Positions 21,682-34,296 of a stretch of DNA of 64,000 nt are shown one piece after another; position 1 is the first letter of the stretch, and each line of letters starts with the position of its first letter. Where the stretch lies: the NCBI GenBank assembly GCA_014529385.2, contig CM043966.1, positions 98,567,587 to 98,631,586 on the forward strand. Reading direction: 5' to 3'. The notes beneath the pieces are model-generated. The model was not told the DNA's origin. It did not search any database and saw nothing but the letters and a program-made list of their open reading frames with translations. Source of the DNA: Adiantum capillus-veneris (Eukaryota > Streptophyta > Polypodiopsida > Polypodiales > Pteridaceae). Made by a program: the position numbers and the translations under genes.

Positions 21682-22148
21682 AAGAAAAATTATTGCGCTG
21701 CCCTATAGGGTGTAAGCCCTGATACCTTCAAGCAAAGTGGAAGCCTACGAAGCTGCATTGACGAAAGGTTTTGAAGCCAAAGATAAGTTTTGTAAAGCTT
21801 GTTGTAAAAACAATATTTTCACTATTCAAATTGCTTAATAGTTTCACAATATCTCGTTCTCGTCTCGATTTTCGTCTCTCTCGTTCAAACTAAAGACAAC
21901 ATTCTCTCTCTTCCTTTTTGCTGAACTATTAAGTGATCATGTGCGTGGATAATCATTGATACAATCTGGCACTGAGACTGCATTGCACATTCCTTGGCAA
22001 AAGATTTTAGCAGCACATCTCCAGCCACAGTTCCTTGTTGGTGGGCTTGGGTTGGGGTATGTCTTTTTGTCTTTGCTTGGTTTTTCTTGTCTGGTCCTGC
22101 TCCATGGCCCAGGCATAGAAAAATATCCATCAGCTATGGAAACCGCAT

Positions 22149-22794
22149 TCACTCTCGGACATCTTGAGAGTGCATCATATACTTGATTATGCTTGCCAGC
22201 AATATGAGCAATATGAAAATGAAATTGCAAAAGGAAATTTGCCCACCTCTTTTTTTGTCGGAGATCTTGGTCTGCGTCATGAAGTACTTAAGACTTTGGT
22301 GATCCGTTTGCAGAATGAAACAAGTCCCCAATAAATAGTGCTTCCATGAGTTTAAGGCGTGTAGAATTGTGAGAAGTTCCTTTTCATATATGCCAAGAGC
22401 TTGCTCAAAAACAAGGCTATGGCGTGCCCTTCTTGAAGCAAAACAGCTCCAAGGCAGTCACCACAAGCGTCACATTGGACCTCAAATGGCTTTAGAGATC
22501 CGGTAGTGTAAGCGCAGGTTGAGAGATAAGATTTTCTTTAAGCTTTTCGAGAGCATTGTTCTCCTTGGTAGACCATGTATACCTAACGTTTTTCTTTGCT
22601 AGGTAATGTAATGGTCCTTCAATTTGTGAGAACTTTTCTATGAAGCATCTATAGTATGCACACATACCTTTAAAGCTTCTTAGTTCATGAATATTCCTTG
22701 GTTTAGGCCATCCTTTTATTACCTCTAACTTTGATGGATCCATTTGGATGCCATCTTGAGAGATAATGTGACCTAAACACTGAATCTCTTGCAA
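22149..22794 (-). pseudogene. Gypsy RT connection and RNase H, copy 1
   Basis: The RT thumb/connection is readable (LGHIISQDGIQMDPSKLEV, then WPKPRNIHELRSF and KGMCAYYRCFIEKFS). RNase H is decayed, with only parts clear (TDHQSLKYFMTQ, AGKHNQVYDALSR). It shares frame with the RT core across the stop at 22815-22813. Confidence 0.82.
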
Positions 22795-22812
22795 GAAAAA
22801 TTCACTTTTCTT

Positions 22813-23319
22813 TCAATTAATATAAAGTTTATTCTCTCTTAGAACTTGAAATATTACCTGGAGGTGTTGCTTGTGTTCATCTAATGAATTAGAGTAGATG
22901 ATGATATCATCAAAGAACACTCCAGTAAAGGTTTGGTGACGCCTGAATAGCTTCACCATCAACTGGTTGAATGTGGCTGGTTCATTGGTCAAGCCAAAAG
23001 ACATGACAATATATCCGTAAAGACCAAACGTATTGCAAAATGCGGTCTTTACAATGTCTTGATCAACTATCCTTATTTGATGATAGCCACTTTTTAGGTC
23101 AATCCTACTGAAGTAGGTGGACCATTGTAGCTTATCAAATAGGTCTTCTACCCGTGGAACGGGAAACCTATTTTTGATAATGATCCTAGTTAGTGCTCTA
23201 TAGCCGACACACAAGCAATATGTGTTGTCTTTCTTTTGCACTAATAGCACTGGTGAACAAAATGGAGATGATCTAGGCCTAACCATGCCATTCTCAACTA
23301 ACTCGTGCACTTGCTGCAT
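22813..23319 (-). pseudogene. Gypsy reverse transcriptase core, copy 1
   Basis: RT motifs are visible: VLLVQKKDNTYCLCVGYRAL, the RIDLKSGYHQI block, the FGLTNEPATFNQLM block and the catalytic GVFFDDIIIYS, in which the usual YLDD/YIDD is FFDD. The frame joins the protease upstream across a single TAG at 23322-23320 and the connection domain across TGA at 22815-22813. The second stop is also present, as TAA, at the same codon of copy 2. Confidence 0.88.
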
Positions 23320-23322
23320 CCT

Positions 23323-24140
23323 CTATTTTTGTTGAGCTTGAGAAACTTTATAAGGAGGCTTATTAGGCGGTGAACTTCCTGGAAGAAGTTCAATTGCATT
23401 GTCATCATTGCCTCGTTTAGGAGGTAGCTCACAAGGGATGTCGTCAATAAAGACATCTTGAAACCCCTTGAAAAAATTGGATAACTCTAATTCCTTGTGA
23501 TTGTTTATATTATTATTTGCTAAAGCATTAGGTTCATTTTGAGAATCTTTAACAAAAATCATGTACACGGGAATAGAGCTCTTTATTGACTTATTGAAAG
23601 CTTGTGTATGTACAATGGGTATGGTGTTACCCATTTGCTTAGCATCTATGTACATATCTTTTTCCCTGAACCTAAAATAGATTTTCCTTTCAGGGAATTT
23701 AACATTGGCAGCCATGCGAGCAAACCATGATGCCACTAGAATTACGTCCTCATGCTTGAGAGGAGAGATAAATAAGTCCTCTTTATCCACATAGATTTGG
23801 AAATGGAGCCTCGATTTCCCGATTAAGGGAGTGACTGAAGCTTCTTGCCCCTTGAAAGAACCATCTCCGGGCAGGACAACTACCACCTCATAGGCTTGGA
23901 TTCCTAGCTTGGTGACCAATTCTGTGGATATGAAATTATGAGTAGAACCAAGGTCAAAGAGAATAAAAGCATCATGCTCTCTTACCTTTCCCCAAGCATG
24001 GCATAGAGGATATCCTTTGCGGTGAGTTTCCTCCTCTTGGATTTTGATCAAGGTAGCTCTAGGAGGCTCATGACGAGTGTTCTTTTGGGGACAAGCACGA
24101 TACACATGCCCTTGCTCGTTGCACTTGAAACATAGATTAT
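23323..24140 (-). pseudogene. Zinc knuckle and protease, copy 1
   Basis: A CCHC knuckle CFKCNEQGHVYRAC (C-x2-C-x4-H-x4-C, about 24140-24095) is followed by a retropepsin-like domain. Its active-site loop is FILFDLGSTHNFIS, so DTG is replaced by DLG. The downstream VILVASWFARM resembles the second protease motif. The N-terminal end of RT follows in the same frame. Confidence 0.85.
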
Positions 24141-24154
24141 CCTTGCGATAACGC

Positions 24155-25578
24155 TCAAGCTCTTCGGGAGAGTTTTTGTTTTAATTTGCCTTTGTAAACT
24201 CCCTTCTCCTTAGCTTTGTTAGAATTGCCCTTGGGAGACTTTTCGACATTGTCCTTCCCCTTAGGCTCATTGGGACCCTTGTTTTCTGTGGGCTTAGAAT
24301 TTCTTTTAGACCCTGTTTGGAAATTAATTTGGGAAGCTACCATAGTATGGTGTATAACCGCCGATATGGTGTGTGGCCTTTGGGAGTTGACATACTCTGC
24401 CATTTCTTCAGTTAAGCCCACACAAAATTGTTGCTTTTTCTCTCCAAAATCCAAATTTTTGAAGACAGTGGCTTTGAGTTGTAGGTCCCAAAACTTGTCT
24501 ACATATTTGTGAATGGATTTGTAGGGAGAGAACTTCAGGCTTCACCATTCGGTGAGTACTTTGTCTTTGGCATCGGTGGCCAAAAACTGCTTCATAATGG
24601 AAGCTCTTAAATCTTTCCATGGTTGTGGAGCTTCATCGTTGGCACGTAGTCTAGACCACCATTGACTGGTGGAATTTTAAAAGTGCATAGCTACATGGCG
24701 TAGCTTAGAGGACTCCGTGAATCCCCCATCTCCAAACACCACATTCAATTGTTGGATAAAGGCGAAGAATTTGTCCGTAGCACCAAAGGTGCCATCGTAA
24801 TTAAGGAAAGAGATGCTCTTTCTTGCATCTTTGAACTTCTTGAGATTGGACGACCTCTTCCATGTGGCATAGAATTTCCTATGGCCTCTTCTTTCTGACG
24901 GTTCAAAGGTTGCACCATCACTTTCTTCAAAAGATGAAGAATTTGAGGAAGATGGAGAAGAGGGTGACCTCTTTCTTGCCTTTTTCTTGCCTTGACCTTC
25001 TTTGTCTTCACCATCACTTTCATAAGAGGAAGAGGATGAAGAAGATGGAGAAGAGGGGGTCCCCTTTCTTGCCTTTTCCTTCTCTTGCTTTTTTTCATCC
25101 CTCTTTGAATTATGGTGTGGAGAAGTGTGTGATGGTCTTCTCTGTTTTGGAGGTGATGGAGAGCGTTTAGCCCGCCGTCTTCATGGAGCCAACTCTACCG
25201 AGGTGGCAGGAGACTCACTTATTTCTTGTGCCTTTGGTGGAGGCTATTGAGTTCTCCTTTTAGAAGGAGATGTATCTTCAAAAAGAAAATTTTTGAGCCC
25301 TTTGTATGGATCCTCTTCTTCTTCCCGAATCGGAGAGAGGCCTCTTTTGGAAGTCTTGCAAGAAGGATTCCTATGTACTCTCTCATCATGGTGAGGAGCT
25401 TGGAGAATCCCATTAGCACGAAGCTGCCGTTGCACTTCACTTTGGAGATATGGATTGCCCATGGCATCATTAGTAGCCTCCTCATCACTTTGGAGGTAGG
25501 GGAATCATTAGTAACCTACTCATTAGAAAAATCAAAGTTATCAACATTAATTTTACTCTCTTTACTATTGCCAACCAT
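24155..25578 (-). pseudogene. Gypsy gag, copy 1
   Basis: The ATG at 25578 starts MVGNSKESKINV, matching MVDNSKESEINV of copy 2. Next come SPIREEEEDPYKGL, a low-complexity K/R/S/E region (about 25090-24900) and the capsid segment (KQQFCVGLTEEMAEYVNSQRP). The frame changes several times. It encodes the RNA-binding shell protein. Confidence 0.82.
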
Positions 25579-25970
25579 TCTAATAACTTTTAGGTGTAAA
25601 CATTTTAGGTGTACTTTGGAACTTCAAGCCCTAGTTGCTACTCCTCCCTTTAGAAAAAGCACTCCTATAGCCGTGGTTCGAATACCATTCATTGCAAGGA
25701 ATAGAAGAGAGGGTCGTTCAACACCAAAAGAGCACCGGCTCCTGTCAAGCTTCTAATAGCTCAATAGTGGTTGAGCCGTAGGCAAACCCTGTAGGAGTCC
25801 ACTATTAAGACCATAACTCTCGACAATGATGCCCCGATATTTGCACGAAGGCAAGCGCACTGCAAGGCTGAAAAATCCCTATTCTACTTACTCAAATGCA
25901 ATTAATAATACCAACCATTTATAGCTAGCTTGACGACCTCCCTTCTTGAGCAAGAAAAGAGAAACATGGT

Positions 25971-25982
25971 GCTCTGATACCA
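25971..25982 (-). promoter_or_regulatory. Chromovirus copy 1 primer binding site (tRNA-iMet)
   Basis: On the minus strand TGGTATCAGAGC follows the 5' LTR directly, complementary to the 3' end of initiator-Met tRNA. Confidence 0.9.
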
Positions 25983-25983
25983 A

Positions 25984-27501
25984 TGTAACATTTAATGGCC
26001 TAGTAACTTGTGTGTAGAGGAAAATATCATGAACATAATGATCGTTTTATTAGAACCAATTCCTAATGAGAATAACAAGAGTGCTTGGGTGGAGAGAGCA
26101 AAAAAAAGTATAACACCTAGTTAGATAGCATGAACAATACTTCAAAAGAGAGAGAAATTAAGCTATTGACAACAATTGAGGATTGTATTTACATGGAGCT
26201 AGTCCCCCCTCCAAAAGGCTTTGTATTATGGTTTCTCCCATCAAGAGAGACATTTTATAATACAATTCTTTGTGTTCCTTCAATACTAGCTAGTGCAATG
26301 AAGATGGTGAGAGCTAGAGCGGGGTATGAGGGTAGATTGAGAGGAAAAAGGAGTAGTATTACAAGAAAGATGTACATCTCCTCACATAATCACTCATATT
26401 AGCATAGCTTTGCTTAGGAATTATCATGGTAGAGGGGATGAGTATGCATTGAATCTTGGCTCTTGGTTGGATTTGCATCACAACGCAAAGAGTTGTTGGT
26501 GTAGGCATCCCTTCTCACAAGATTGGAGTAGGTGATAAGCTTTCCATTAGAGCTTGAGAAGGAAAGAGAGATTCTTCTTACTCCACACATGGACTAGTGT
26601 GAGTGTGTATGCAATAATGCCTTTCAAAAATCAGTCCCCTCTCTCTGTTGGTCGACCCCTCTTGCTATTTGCTCATTCTGACACCCCATTGGTCCATGCC
26701 ATGCTTAGCCAATGAAATTTAAGCAGCGTAAGTGATAGCCTTCTGACGTGTGTCCCCCTTTCCCTTTTGTGAGAGATTTACGTAATTAATTGAAGCTACT
26801 AAACTCTCATTGGACCCCTTTGTCTCCCGGCCAATAGAAATCAGGCAAGCCATTGGGGTGCTGAATGCTCATTGGACCCCTTGGGAGACTGTCCAATAGT
26901 CTTCTAGAGAGATTAATTCCAATTGGTTCTTTTATTATGTGTTTATAAATTAATTAAACTAGATTTACTCTAGCCTATTTCTCATTGGTCCACCTCCATG
27001 GCCATCCAATAGGATTTGAGTACACCTTGTCGGCATCTAGGCTAGGGACTGACATGTGTCCCTCTTTCCCTTTGTGTAAAGGATATTGGGGTGTGTGTGT
27101 GTATGTGTGTGTGTGTGTGTGTGTTTCTCTCTCATATCCTACTTCTAGGGCTCGCCCCCTCCTATGTAGGGATGAATGAAGACTTTTTTGGTACACACAC
27201 AAAGCATCCAATTTTCCTAAGCTTAGCCATTGGACACAACCTTTGAATTTCGAAACCTTAGCATTTTGGAATTCTTAATGGGCTGAACCTTAGGGTATTT
27301 TAAGCCCATTGTTGCACAGTGCTTGTTTTTAGATGGGCCCCCCTTTGGATCCCTATTTTCCCTCCTTTGGATCCCTATTGTGGCCGGTCTGTCAGCTTAA
27401 CCAATAATCTGCCTTTTTCTCCCCTGGCACTTTCCCATATTAAATGATCAGTTTAACATGAGAAAATCATTTAAAAGAATTATATATTAGTTATTATGAT
27501 A
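25984..27501 (-). repeat. Chromovirus copy 1, 5' LTR
   Basis: This 1518-bp partner of 16779-18370 has its outer end reading TGATA where the partner has TGACA, a mutated terminus. A (TG)n microsatellite lies near 27090-27124. Confidence 0.9.
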
Positions 27502-27660
27502 GAACTCCCTTTCTAACCTCCTCCTCAAACTCAATGCTATATTCATCAACTCAAGCTGTATACTCCTCATTAGGCTCCATATAAATCTAAGTCCCATGGG
27601 CATTGGTTTTATAGAAGGTTAATATATGCTTAAATTGTAGCAATGTTCCAACCCCTAAAT
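27502..27660 (-). pseudogene. Decayed gypsy gag (N-terminal part)
   Basis: On the minus strand the translation reads LLQFKHILTFYKTNAHGT and MEPNEEYTA, then DEYSIEFEEEVRKGV, with internal stops. It resembles the N-terminal gag of plant gypsy elements and continues, across the chromovirus, into 16778-15734. Confidence 0.5.
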
Positions 27661-29611
27661 GAGTGGATGAGGAAGACATGTTTGAATTCGATATGAGATA
27701 CTTCATTTCAAGTATGGTATCTAGTGGACCCCCTTGGTTGAGACTCTTTTCAAGCGATACTTTGCTCTCAATTTTTGTATAAATCCTCGATTTGTAAGTA
27801 AAATCAACTCAATCTAAGGTACATAAATACTTACAAAGATTAAAAGAATAAATTACCTAATCACTTTACCCAATACCAACTAGATATAGCTGGCAAAAAC
27901 ATTCTTTTGAGTTTTATCCAAGTCTCGAGCTTGATTCTACCAAGTCTTGCAAGCCCACAGAATTTGCTAATAAATCTATTAATTGCAAAATGTTTAGATG
28001 GGCTTTTAATTGCTTGCTTCTAAGCTATCACAAAACTCTAAGGTTTATCAAATACCATGTTCAAGCATTTACAAGAAAATCTAAAAAAATTTCACAATGG
28101 GAATAGATATCATAATTGAAATTATTATTTTTTGAGCTTGCAATAGACTTTTTTTGGACTTTTGATGATGCAAATTGGTCAAGCATATGGTCAAAGAGCT
28201 CTAAATCAATTTTCAACAAATTTGGATTTAGCATTTTGTAGAGTTGATACTAAGTGACTTTCAATCTCACTCAAAACTATCCCAAATCACTTGAAATTTG
28301 GCACATGCACTCTATTGCTATCATAGATTAAGATCCCTTGAAGAAAAGGTAACACATCCTCTATTTTGGACAAGCTATTCATAATAATCTTGATCTAAAG
28401 TCATTTTGATCACAATGTTTGGTTTCATTTTTAAGTCTCTAGCCCACTTTTTATAGTTGCATATGCACTTCAGAAACAAATTGGTATACATAAAACTCAA
28501 TAGCTTCAAATGACACTAGTTTCAAATATAAATTTAATATGCAATTCTCTAACATGTGGTATACTAATTGATGAATACATTGCAATTTTGAAGTCCCCAA
28601 TAATAATCGTTTATTATTCTCTAGATGCCGATATTTGCAAGATTTTTCACTTTTGAGGGTTTTCACAGTTATCACAATGTATTTTAAGGTTTATCAACAA
28701 GTTTTAACAAATTTGGATCAATTTTGATGTACCTACAATCACTTAATAGTTGATTGAAGTAGATTTGGCATCAACTTTCATCTCAATTGAAATCAAAAGT
28801 AGATTTGGCATTAATTTTCAACTCAAAAGTAGATTTGGCATCAAATTTTAGTTGAGTTCAAAGCTTCTTGAGCCTTCAAAAATTTATTACAAATCACTTT
28901 GGCAAGATGAATCCTTGACCCAGATCCAAATTAAAGCATATACATAATAATCATGATTATTATCTTTTGGCCTAATTCGGCACTTTTTTGGAGGTTTGAT
29001 GTTTTCAAACACTTTTGGAAAGAAAAAATTAAATTTGCATGCAGATATCATATAGTAGATAATTATATATATTTTTGCAAACCTTTTGAATTTTCCTCCA
29101 ATGCAATTTTTAGCTTACCACAGTATTCCTATAGCTCCCATGACATTGGTTTTCAACGTGTACTACTGTGTGGCACCTTTTTGTCCTTAAACTAAAGTTC
29201 AAAACCTAAAACTCTAAAAAATTATAGAATCAAATTCACATATGATACCTTAGAGGGTGAGATAGGTCAAAAATCCACTTTGGTCATTAATTAACCTACT
29301 TCTAATCAAAACACAACATGGGTAGTGAAAAGTTTCCACAAACACTAAATTTTTTCTTGTTTTGTATGACTTCATGCCAACTTTTAGACTTGAACATAGT
29401 CTAGCTAGTCAATCACATAGAAAAAAACCTATTCTAATCTTACAAGGTCCTTGATAGGTACAAGTACTCCCGAGTCACATTTACATAGTTGAAGATGACA
29501 CTTCTCAACTATGTGGTTTTTTCATTTTAACTAAGTTTTTCTCCAAGTATAGGAGGTAGTCATGACAGTGCTATCAAGGTACTGAGGTTTCTCATAGTTA
29601 AGGTCACTCCA
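27661..29611 (-). other. Untranslated leader of the decayed gypsy element
   Basis: About 1.95 kb of AT-rich sequence between the gag N-terminus and the primer site, with no frame I can support. Short repeats of AGTAGATTTGGCAT occur at 28760-28840. Confidence 0.5.
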
Positions 29612-29629
29612 TTCCCAACAGTGGAGCCA
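29612..29629 (-). promoter_or_regulatory. Degenerate tRNA-Asp-type primer binding site
   Basis: The plus strand reads TTCCCAACAGTGGAGCCA, 12 of 18 matches to the tRNA-Asp 3' end, and most mismatches are transitions. It stands in the same position relative to an LTR as the cleaner site at 55602-55619, so the element reads on the minus strand. Confidence 0.55.
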
Positions 29630-29631
29630 AA

Positions 29632-31464
29632 TGTGGATGGGTTACCAAGCTTCACTCTATCTTAATATTGTAGACATAGCAAGAATCATGAGCATAAATG
29701 TCAATCCATGGGATGAAGCTGACACAACTAGTACATGGAACCTACAAGAGGTTGTCAATCTCTTGGAAAACACACTTAATCCCATTCTACCTCCATAATT
29801 ACACTCAAATGTAGGCCAGACAACGAAAGCTAGCTGTCATATTGGCAAACAATTCATTACAGATCACTAAGATTAAGAGCACCAATCATCACCAAGCTCA
29901 AAGTAAAAGGAGATATGGTTTAGAAGCACATGCCTAGGGTCTAAAATATTCCATTATAACACTTGTAAAAATTTCAGTTATTATCAAAAGGCCTATTTTG
30001 ACCTAGTTGATTTTGGTCCAGATTGCACTGGGGAGCTTAGCTTTGATTCCCTTATACCTCTTGTATAACTAAAATGTAGTTTCTAACTAATAAAATAGGA
30101 TTAGCAAAACAAATCCATACAACAATCACAAAAAACTTACTTTTTTCCATAGATCTTTCACCTGTGGACTCATAGAAGTAGACACAACTCTAAAAATACA
30201 ATCCATGAGAGAGATACAAGCATCATAATCAAGAAAAAGTGTGCACATTGCTCAAAGATAGTGAAACGTTCTTCATTATCCAAACCTTAAAAATATTTTT
30301 TACAAAAAATATCTTTTATTGCCTTAGCTTAAAGTTCTATGGTAAAAAATAAATGATCTCATAGCCTACATGTGGTTTGAGCTCAGGGGGTCACTATGTA
30401 TAAAATGTGTATATTGCGTGCGTTCAAAGATTATTTCTAAAACTCCTTATTTGTGATTTTTTTATATATAAAATACACCCTTTCCCTATTCAATCTATAT
30501 ATTGTTTTCCAATCTAATAACCCCTTCTATTGCACTTGCGTGATAATCACATAATCCAAGGGTAAGAGTCAAGTTGATACAACCTAGAAGCACTTAGTCT
30601 CTATTCACTTGGATCCTCTCATAATTACACAAGTAGACTAAGAAATTAATAAAATAAATAAATGCAAGGCTATATATGTCCAAGTTAATAGCCAAATTTA
30701 CAACAATGGCTCATAAATGTGGCTAACAACACAATATGTTGATACTCAGGAAAGCAAATTGGATGGGGCAAAGAGACGTGTTGGGTTTTTTATTACAATC
30801 GAGTGAACCTACATAGAAAGATGTACAAGATAAACAAAGAATAAGAAGTTAGTTTGATCAAGCATACTATCAATCACCATGCCAATTAATCACTTGATGG
30901 TTTCTCAGCTAAAAAAACTTAAAACACTATGAAACTCTAGGCAAGGACTATTAGAATAGATATGAACTTTGAAAATTTGACTTTGGAAAGCACATAAATT
31001 GTGATACATCATTAAACAGGTCACCAAAATAGTCTAACATCACCTCTAAGGCTTAGAAATAGTCTCTTATAAAAATATTAGCATTTAAACTTGAAAATAT
31101 CATTAAAATAGTAGATCAAGGCTCAAACAATGTATATGTGAACCTTCACCAATTTTACTATGAGTACACTCTAAAGATAGAGCAAGAAGAGAGAAACACA
31201 ATGCACTTAACAAAAATTGATTTGGATTACCAGATTGGAAAATATGTTGATTACAAAATATATCTTCTCAATTTGTTGCTTCACCTCTAGGCTTAGATTC
31301 AATGGGCATATACAATTACATCAAACGTAAGTGGGACAAATCCAATTATATCATAATCTATGAGTTGTATCTATTTTTAAATCTACAAAACTAGAATAGG
31401 ATTACAAATGAGGATTTTAGTGAGATTTTCTAGACAAGATATCCATAGTTGGCATCTCCAAACA
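29632..31464 (-). repeat. Single LTR of the decayed gypsy element
   Basis: The plus-strand ends are TGTGGATGG and CTCCAAACA, giving 1833 bp. The left side has a primer site and the right side has a purine tract (as CTCCCCCCTTCC). An LTR with a primer site on one side and a purine tract on the other lies between two internal regions. I saw no full second copy in the window. Part of it (30385-30540) recurs at 60763-60967. Confidence 0.5.
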
Positions 31465-31477
31465 CTCCCCCCTTCCT
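31465..31477 (-). promoter_or_regulatory. Polypurine tract (minus strand)
   Basis: On the minus strand GGAAGGGGGGAG runs into TGTTTGG. It matches the layout at 49788-49800 (GGAAGGGGGGAA then TGCTAGC). Confidence 0.6.
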
Positions 31478-32590
31478 AGCTTGTGTCATCCTTTGTCTAG
31501 GTTGGCCTTCAGGTTGGTTTTATTTGGGTAAGAAGCTTCAAACTCCTTTTCAATTGATATGATTTGAGCTTTACCATCCCTTCTTTGGGTGATTTCTACC
31601 TTCATGTGTCATTGTTGGTTGAGGCATTTTTGTAATTCTCCCTATAAAGTCCGTACATGAATTTGAGAGAGATATCATCTTCTATCATCAAGGCATCCTT
31701 TAAGATATCACAAAACAAGTCACAACCTATGTGACTGAAGTAAACTTTTTGCTCCGCTAACCAATACTTGACCATAAAAAAAATTTAAACATAACTTGAG
31801 TAATTTTTTATCAAATTTGACCAAACTTCATCTGCAGCCCTAGACTAGCCCTAGGGACAAGCATACCCATTGACTAATAAAAATGGGCATCAGATACATG
31901 GATTGCAATCTGTCATTTTTATCAAAACTAACTTTGGATGGTAAATTTTAGATTATCATGAACAATATATCATTTGTGCAGCATGATCTTTTGAATTTGA
32001 ATCATTCACTTGGATTTCATGCTAGATTTTATAAATTTCAGATCTCTAAGTCAAAGAATGGAATTTTGGTTAGGGCTTCTAAACATGCAAAGGTCATAAG
32101 GTTGGCTTACTTTGACACTAAAGAACAGGGCTATGTGGTCAAATTTTGCAAAGGCTTAGATATATGGATTGTGATCCATGAGTCAACACATCTAGGATTG
32201 GACTTGTACACCTAATTCTAACAACTAATCTAAGCCTAGTGGTGGTGAAGTTCAATGAAAATTTAGATCAAAAGAACACAGCCTAGTATGAATTTTTGCT
32301 TTATGAATACAACTTTGTGTTTGTTTGCACAATCCCCTTTTTCTTACCACTTTTTGTACGTGAATATGACTATCTATGATGTCTACCTTTCGGGCCATTT
32401 AGTCTCCTTGGTAGTTGACGTTGTGATGGAGCTTGTATTCAGACTCCTTGTGCTCTTAATTTATACTTTATTCCCTTAGGATATGAGTAATTGTAGATAT
32501 AGGGCAATCACAACTGAGGATGAAATTGCATGCCAACAATTATACAAACGAGGAAAGTTCCAACAATAATACAAATGAGGAAAGGACCAG
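31478..32590. other. Interval without a supported gene
   Basis: An 85-codon plus-strand frame at 31958-32215 lies here, but it matches nothing I recognise. It sits between two copies of the recurring ATGGATYGYRATC motif (31897 and 32163). The rest is AT-rich. Confidence 0.4.
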
Positions 32591-32599
32591 CAACTCAAG

Positions 32600-33600
32600 T
32601 TATGTGCTAATGAAGACAAGTATATTCCTATCTTGGAATAGGTACACTTGACAGCTGGCAAATGGTGGCCAAATCTATTTGTAGATGCTAAAGAAATTTC
32701 TAAGAGATGTGACTCTTGCCAAAGAGCTAAAATGCCAACTAGAATGGATAGCATGTCATTCGGATAAATGATGGGAGAAAGAGAATTTGCTAAGTGAGGG
32801 ATTGACTTTGCTAGTCCTATACAGCCACCTACTTCCAAAATTGAGGCACAATATATCATTGTAGCCATAGACTACCTTACCAAATGGGTTGAAGTTAGAG
32901 CCACTTTGAAGAACAATGCATGAACCATGGTTGCATTCTTAAATGATATTACTACATTCACGAGGTACGGACGTCCTATTAAGTTGGTGAGTGATTGACA
33001 AACACACTTTTTTAAACAAGATGATAGAAGATTTGATGAGTGAGTTTATGGTTATCCATTACAAATCTGGACCCTATCACCCTTAGCCCTAAGATTATGA
33101 GATTTGGATTACTAACTAGGAGATGAGTCTCCATTTAGATCTTTGGTCTTATGGAGTTTCATACAAAATAGCTATGAATACCTCTGCATTTAATCTAGTG
33201 TATGAATTTGACACAATATTTCCAATGGATCTCAAAGTTGTACGTGATCTAGAATGGACGGGTCATTAATCGTAAAATATTGAACAATTAGATGAGCAAA
33301 GGCTGGCTCCCATTTCACAGATCTGTGCACAAAAAAGGAAACAAAAATAGTTATTTGACTCTCATTTGTTGACAAAAATATTCAAACAAGGGGATCTTGT
33401 AATGGTCTTCCTTAAAGCAACACATCCCAAAATTCAAGAAAAACGGATACAAACCATTTATGATTGAGAGTGTATCACCAATTGGGTGGTTAAGTTAGCC
33501 ACCTTAGATGGAGAAATCATGGAAAATTGGATTAGTGAATACTATTTGCAAAAATATAATATTCCACTAACCAATAATCTTCTAGAAAGATGCATGTAGA
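32600..33600 (+). pseudogene. Decayed gypsy integrase (Tat-like)
   Basis: Conceptual plus-strand translation with stops gives WWPNLFVDAKE, RCDSCQRAKMPT, GIDFASPIQPPTSK, YIIVAIDYLTKWVEVRAT and YGRPIKLVSD. This is the zinc module and catalytic core of a Ty3/gypsy integrase. The IIVAIDYLTKWVE style is typical of the Tat/Athila side of the family. A C-terminal part (GDLVMVFLKATHPK and LQKYNIPL) ends near 33595. At least ten stops or shifts show great age. No RT or RNase H could be read upstream. Confidence 0.75.
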
Positions 33601-33805
33601 AAAAGAACACAAGCTCACAATTCAATAAGTCTTTAAAGAAGCTCAAGATAAAACTCGCATTCAAGTTTTGAAGAGAAAAGCGGCAATGTGACCAATCTCA
33701 AATATAATGTAAGTCAATTTGCTTTAGGTTCAAGATCTACATTTCACTCAAAACCTAGCCAATGAAGAGGTCGAGATAGATGATAAATGGGGAGATGGTC
33801 TTGAC

Positions 33806-34200
33806 ATGAAGAGTACAATCACCTTGAAGAATGGATCCAAAGTCAAGGTGCTAGCAGATACAAGTGATCATATAAATGCAATAAGTTATTCCACTTACAA
33901 CTTACAAAAAGGCAACCACCCAATCCTCGGAGTATGCAAAATTAAAGTGAAAGTGAAAGCATGCCATAAGGAATGTATTCCAACCTTGGAAATGATCAAC
34001 CTCAACATGTTTGTGCACAAATTTCCTTGACCATATATGTTTATGTACATTCCAAACAATCACATGAATGAAGATATGGTACTTGGAGTTTCGTGGATGC
34101 AAACATATAAAGCTATTCAAGATTGGGATGCCAAAATCCTAGAATTGACACTCAAAGGTGGCCAATTAAAAGTACCATTTGCTTATAAAAAGGAAGAATG
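33806..34200 (+). pseudogene. Aspartic-protease-like domain downstream of integrase
   Basis: From the ATG at 33806 the frame reads TLKNGSKVKVLADTSDHINAIS. ADTS fits a retropepsin active site with DTG changed to DTS. After a stop at 34028-34030 the same frame gives MVLGVSWMQTYKAIQDWDAK, which fits the second protease motif (LG followed by W). Retroviral-type proteases normally precede RT, so a position after integrase is unusual. It could be a second, accessory protease or the edge of another element. Confidence 0.5.
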
Positions 34201-34296
34201 AAAGGTAGACCTACGAGCTTCAATGTTGAGACAAGGCAAAGTCTAAGAATAGCACCTATGTTGTTTGCTCAGTACAAGATCTATCCTCATCCCACA

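Noticed and set aside
31958-32215. 85-codon frame as a gene
   Set aside because: No motif or context supports it. It is bounded by the recurring palindrome and sits in decayed sequence.
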